Assembly (NCBI GenBank): GCA_035286595.1
Contig: DATEDA010000151.1
Span: 1-15,029 of the forward strand
Origin: DATEDA01 sp035286595
GTDB lineage: Bacteria; Pseudomonadota; Gammaproteobacteria; Burkholderiales; SG8-39
DNA length: 15,029 nt
Direction of reading: 5' to 3'
Of this stretch, positions 14,094 through 15,029 are shown piece by piece. Below the pieces are notes generated by a model, which was not told where the DNA came from, made no database searches, and was given only the letters and a program-made list of their open reading frames with translations. The first letter of the stretch is position 1. Every line of letters starts with the position of its first letter. Both the position numbers and the translations under genes were made by a program.

Positions 14094-14876
14094 TGCGACG
14101 GCGCGCTTCGCCATGACCGTGACGAGGTGCGCCCGGTACTCGGCCGAGGCGTGGATGTCCGAGTTCAGGCCCTTATCGGGGACCTTGACGTTCGCCACCG
14201 ACTCGGGCGCGAACTTCGACCCGAGCGCCTTTTCCATCTCCGGCACCCGGAAGACCTTCGGTCCGGCGCCCGTCACCGCGACGCGTACGCCGCTGCCGGT
14301 GTCGGCCACGAACACCCCGACGATCGCGTAGCGCGAAGCCGGGTTCTTGAACTTCATGTACGCGGCGCGCTTCGCCACCGGGAACTCGACCGCGGTGATG
14401 ATCTCGCCCGCCTGCAGCGCGGTCTCGAACATCCCCTTGAAGAAGTCCTCGGCCGCGATCTTGCGCTTGTTGGTGTGCACGGTTGCGCCCAGGCCCACCA
14501 GCGCCGCCGGGTAGTCGGCCGCCGGGTCGTTGTTGGCGACCGACCCGCCGATCGTGCCCATGTTGCGCACCATGCGATCGCCGATGCCGCTGGCGAGCGC
14601 CGCGAGCGCCGGAATCGCCTTCTTCACGTCCGCGGAGGACGCGACCTCGGCGTGGCGCGTCATCGCCCCGATCGTCACCGAGCTCCCGCTCGCCTTGATC
14701 CCCTTCAGCTCGGGGACGTCGCCGAGATCGACGACCTGCCCGGGGTTCGCGAGCCGCAGCTTCATCGACGCGATGAGCGTCTGGCCTCCGGCGAGCAGCT
14801 TGGCCTCGGGATTCTTGCCGAGCGCCGCCGCGGCGTCGGCTACCGATTTCACCTTCTGGTAGTTGAATGAGTACAT
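14079..14876 (-). CDS. coxM: FAD-binding medium subunit of a CoxLMS-type molybdenum hydroxylase
   Basis: This 265-residue subunit holds FAD and passes electrons from the iron-sulfur subunit to the quinone pool or another acceptor. Both FAD-pyrophosphate motifs are present: AGGQTLIASMKLR (29-41; AGGxSLLP in most relatives) and the TIGGSVANNDPAADYP loop (108-123), with the preceding RxVRNMGT. The C-terminal CO-dehydrogenase flavoprotein domain ends with IHASAEYRAHLVTVMAKRAV (about 240-259). The length is slightly short of the usual 280-290. A TAAGGAG ribosome site uses the TAA stop of the upstream coxL-type gene, so the two are tightly coupled. The order L then M differs from the classical M-S-L order; a small-subunit gene is not in the window. 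The symbol is family-level only; the substrate need not be CO. Confidence 0.92.
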   Translation of the reverse strand: MYSFNYQKVKSVADAAAALGKNPEAKLLAGGQTLIASMKLRLANPGQVVDLGDVPELKGIKASGSSVTIGAMTRHAEVASSADVKKAIPALAALASGIGDRMVRNMGTIGGSVANNDPAADYPAALVGLGATVHTNKRKIAAEDFFKGMFETALQAGEIITAVEFPVAKRAAYMKFKNPASRYAIVGVFVADTGSGVRVAVTGAGPKVFRVPEMEKALGSKFAPESVANVKVPDKGLNSDIHASAEYRAHLVTVMAKRAVAAALA

Positions 14877-14886
14877 CGTTGTCTCC

Positions 14887-15029
14887 TTAGGCCGCTTTCT
14901 TGATCTTGTTCTGCTGGATCGTGCGCCACACGTTCTGCGGGGTCGCCGGCATCGCCATGTCCTTCACGCCCAGCGCGTCGGTGATCGCGTTCATGAGCGC
15001 CGCAGGCGACCCGATCGCGCCCGCCTCGC
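14887..15029 (-). CDS. coxL: CoxL-type molybdopterin-binding large subunit (C-terminal 46 residues only)
   Basis: Only the last 46 codons and stop (TTA complement at 14887-14889) are in the window; the gene continues past the right edge. The visible sequence begins EAGAIGSPAALMNAITDAL, where the glutamate is the equivalent of the catalytic Glu in the GE-x-G-x-IG motif of CoxL/xanthine-oxidase-family subunits. It ends with MPATPQNVWRTIQ, the standard CoxL C-terminal signature, and a basic tail (NKIKKAA). The key active-site loop that separates true CO dehydrogenase from other hydroxylases is outside the window, so the substrate cannot be called. The coxM ribosome site overlaps its stop codon. 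Confidence 0.85.
   Translation of the reverse strand, partial: EAGAIGSPAALMNAITDALGVKDMAMPATPQNVWRTIQQNKIKKAA

Noticed and set aside
14079..15029. Calling the locus a genuine CO dehydrogenase
   Set aside because: CoxD, CoxE, CoxG and CoxM family members also serve other molybdenum hydroxylases, and the diagnostic CoxL loop is not in the window.

Overview
The window is GC-rich chromosomal DNA with strong third-position GC bias, which leaves long open frames antisense to the real genes. Gene content and style (Cox-type molybdenum hydroxylase genes, an IorAB-type oxidoreductase, several exported proteins, AGGAGG-like ribosome sites) suggest a Proteobacterium, perhaps a betaproteobacterium. That placement is inference; there is no rRNA or other marker gene here. 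I see no tRNA, rRNA, insertion sequence, phage gene or CRISPR array, and coding style is even throughout.

Layout. (1) Positions 1-1421, minus: 5' part of a multi-PAS/GAF sensor gene that runs off the left edge. (2) 1645-4329, plus: a two-gene operon for an IorAB-type molybdenum hydroxylase, with a [2Fe-2S] subunit and a Tat-exported molybdopterin subunit, closed by a clear intrinsic terminator at 4351-4382. (3) 4463-5320, plus: a class I SAM-methyltransferase-fold protein with a signal peptide. (4) 5372-8454, minus: a run read coxE-like VWA gene, small EF-hand protein, coxG, and an atypical polysaccharide deacetylase/PuuE-like gene. (5) 8555-9631 (plus) and 9635-10675 (minus): two LDH2-family (malate/L-lactate/ureidoglycolate type) dehydrogenases facing tail to tail with 3 bp between stop codons. 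(6) 10687-11604, minus: a MoxR/CoxD-type AAA+ ATPase just upstream of the second LDH2 gene. (7) 11698-13997, plus: a solute-binding-protein-like gene without a signal peptide, coupled to a lipoprotein with a possible MACPF-like core. (8) 14079-15029, minus: the C-terminus of a CoxL-type molybdopterin subunit followed by the CoxM-type FAD subunit.

How the parts may work together. CoxL and CoxM are subunits of an aerobic CO-dehydrogenase-family hydroxylase. CoxD (AAA+ ATPase) and CoxE (VWA) are the maturation pair known for the Mo/Cu active site in CO dehydrogenase, and CoxG is its membrane-recruitment SRPBCC protein. The window therefore looks like one end of a molybdenum hydroxylase locus whose accessory genes are interleaved with oxidoreductases, a binding protein and a deacetylase. 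The substrate cannot be read from what is visible: the CoxL active-site loop lies outside the window. The most unusual items are the exported methyltransferase, the MACPF-like lipoprotein coupled to a binding protein lacking a signal, the LDH2 pair splitting coxD from coxE, and three strong hairpins packed between convergent genes at 13998-14093.
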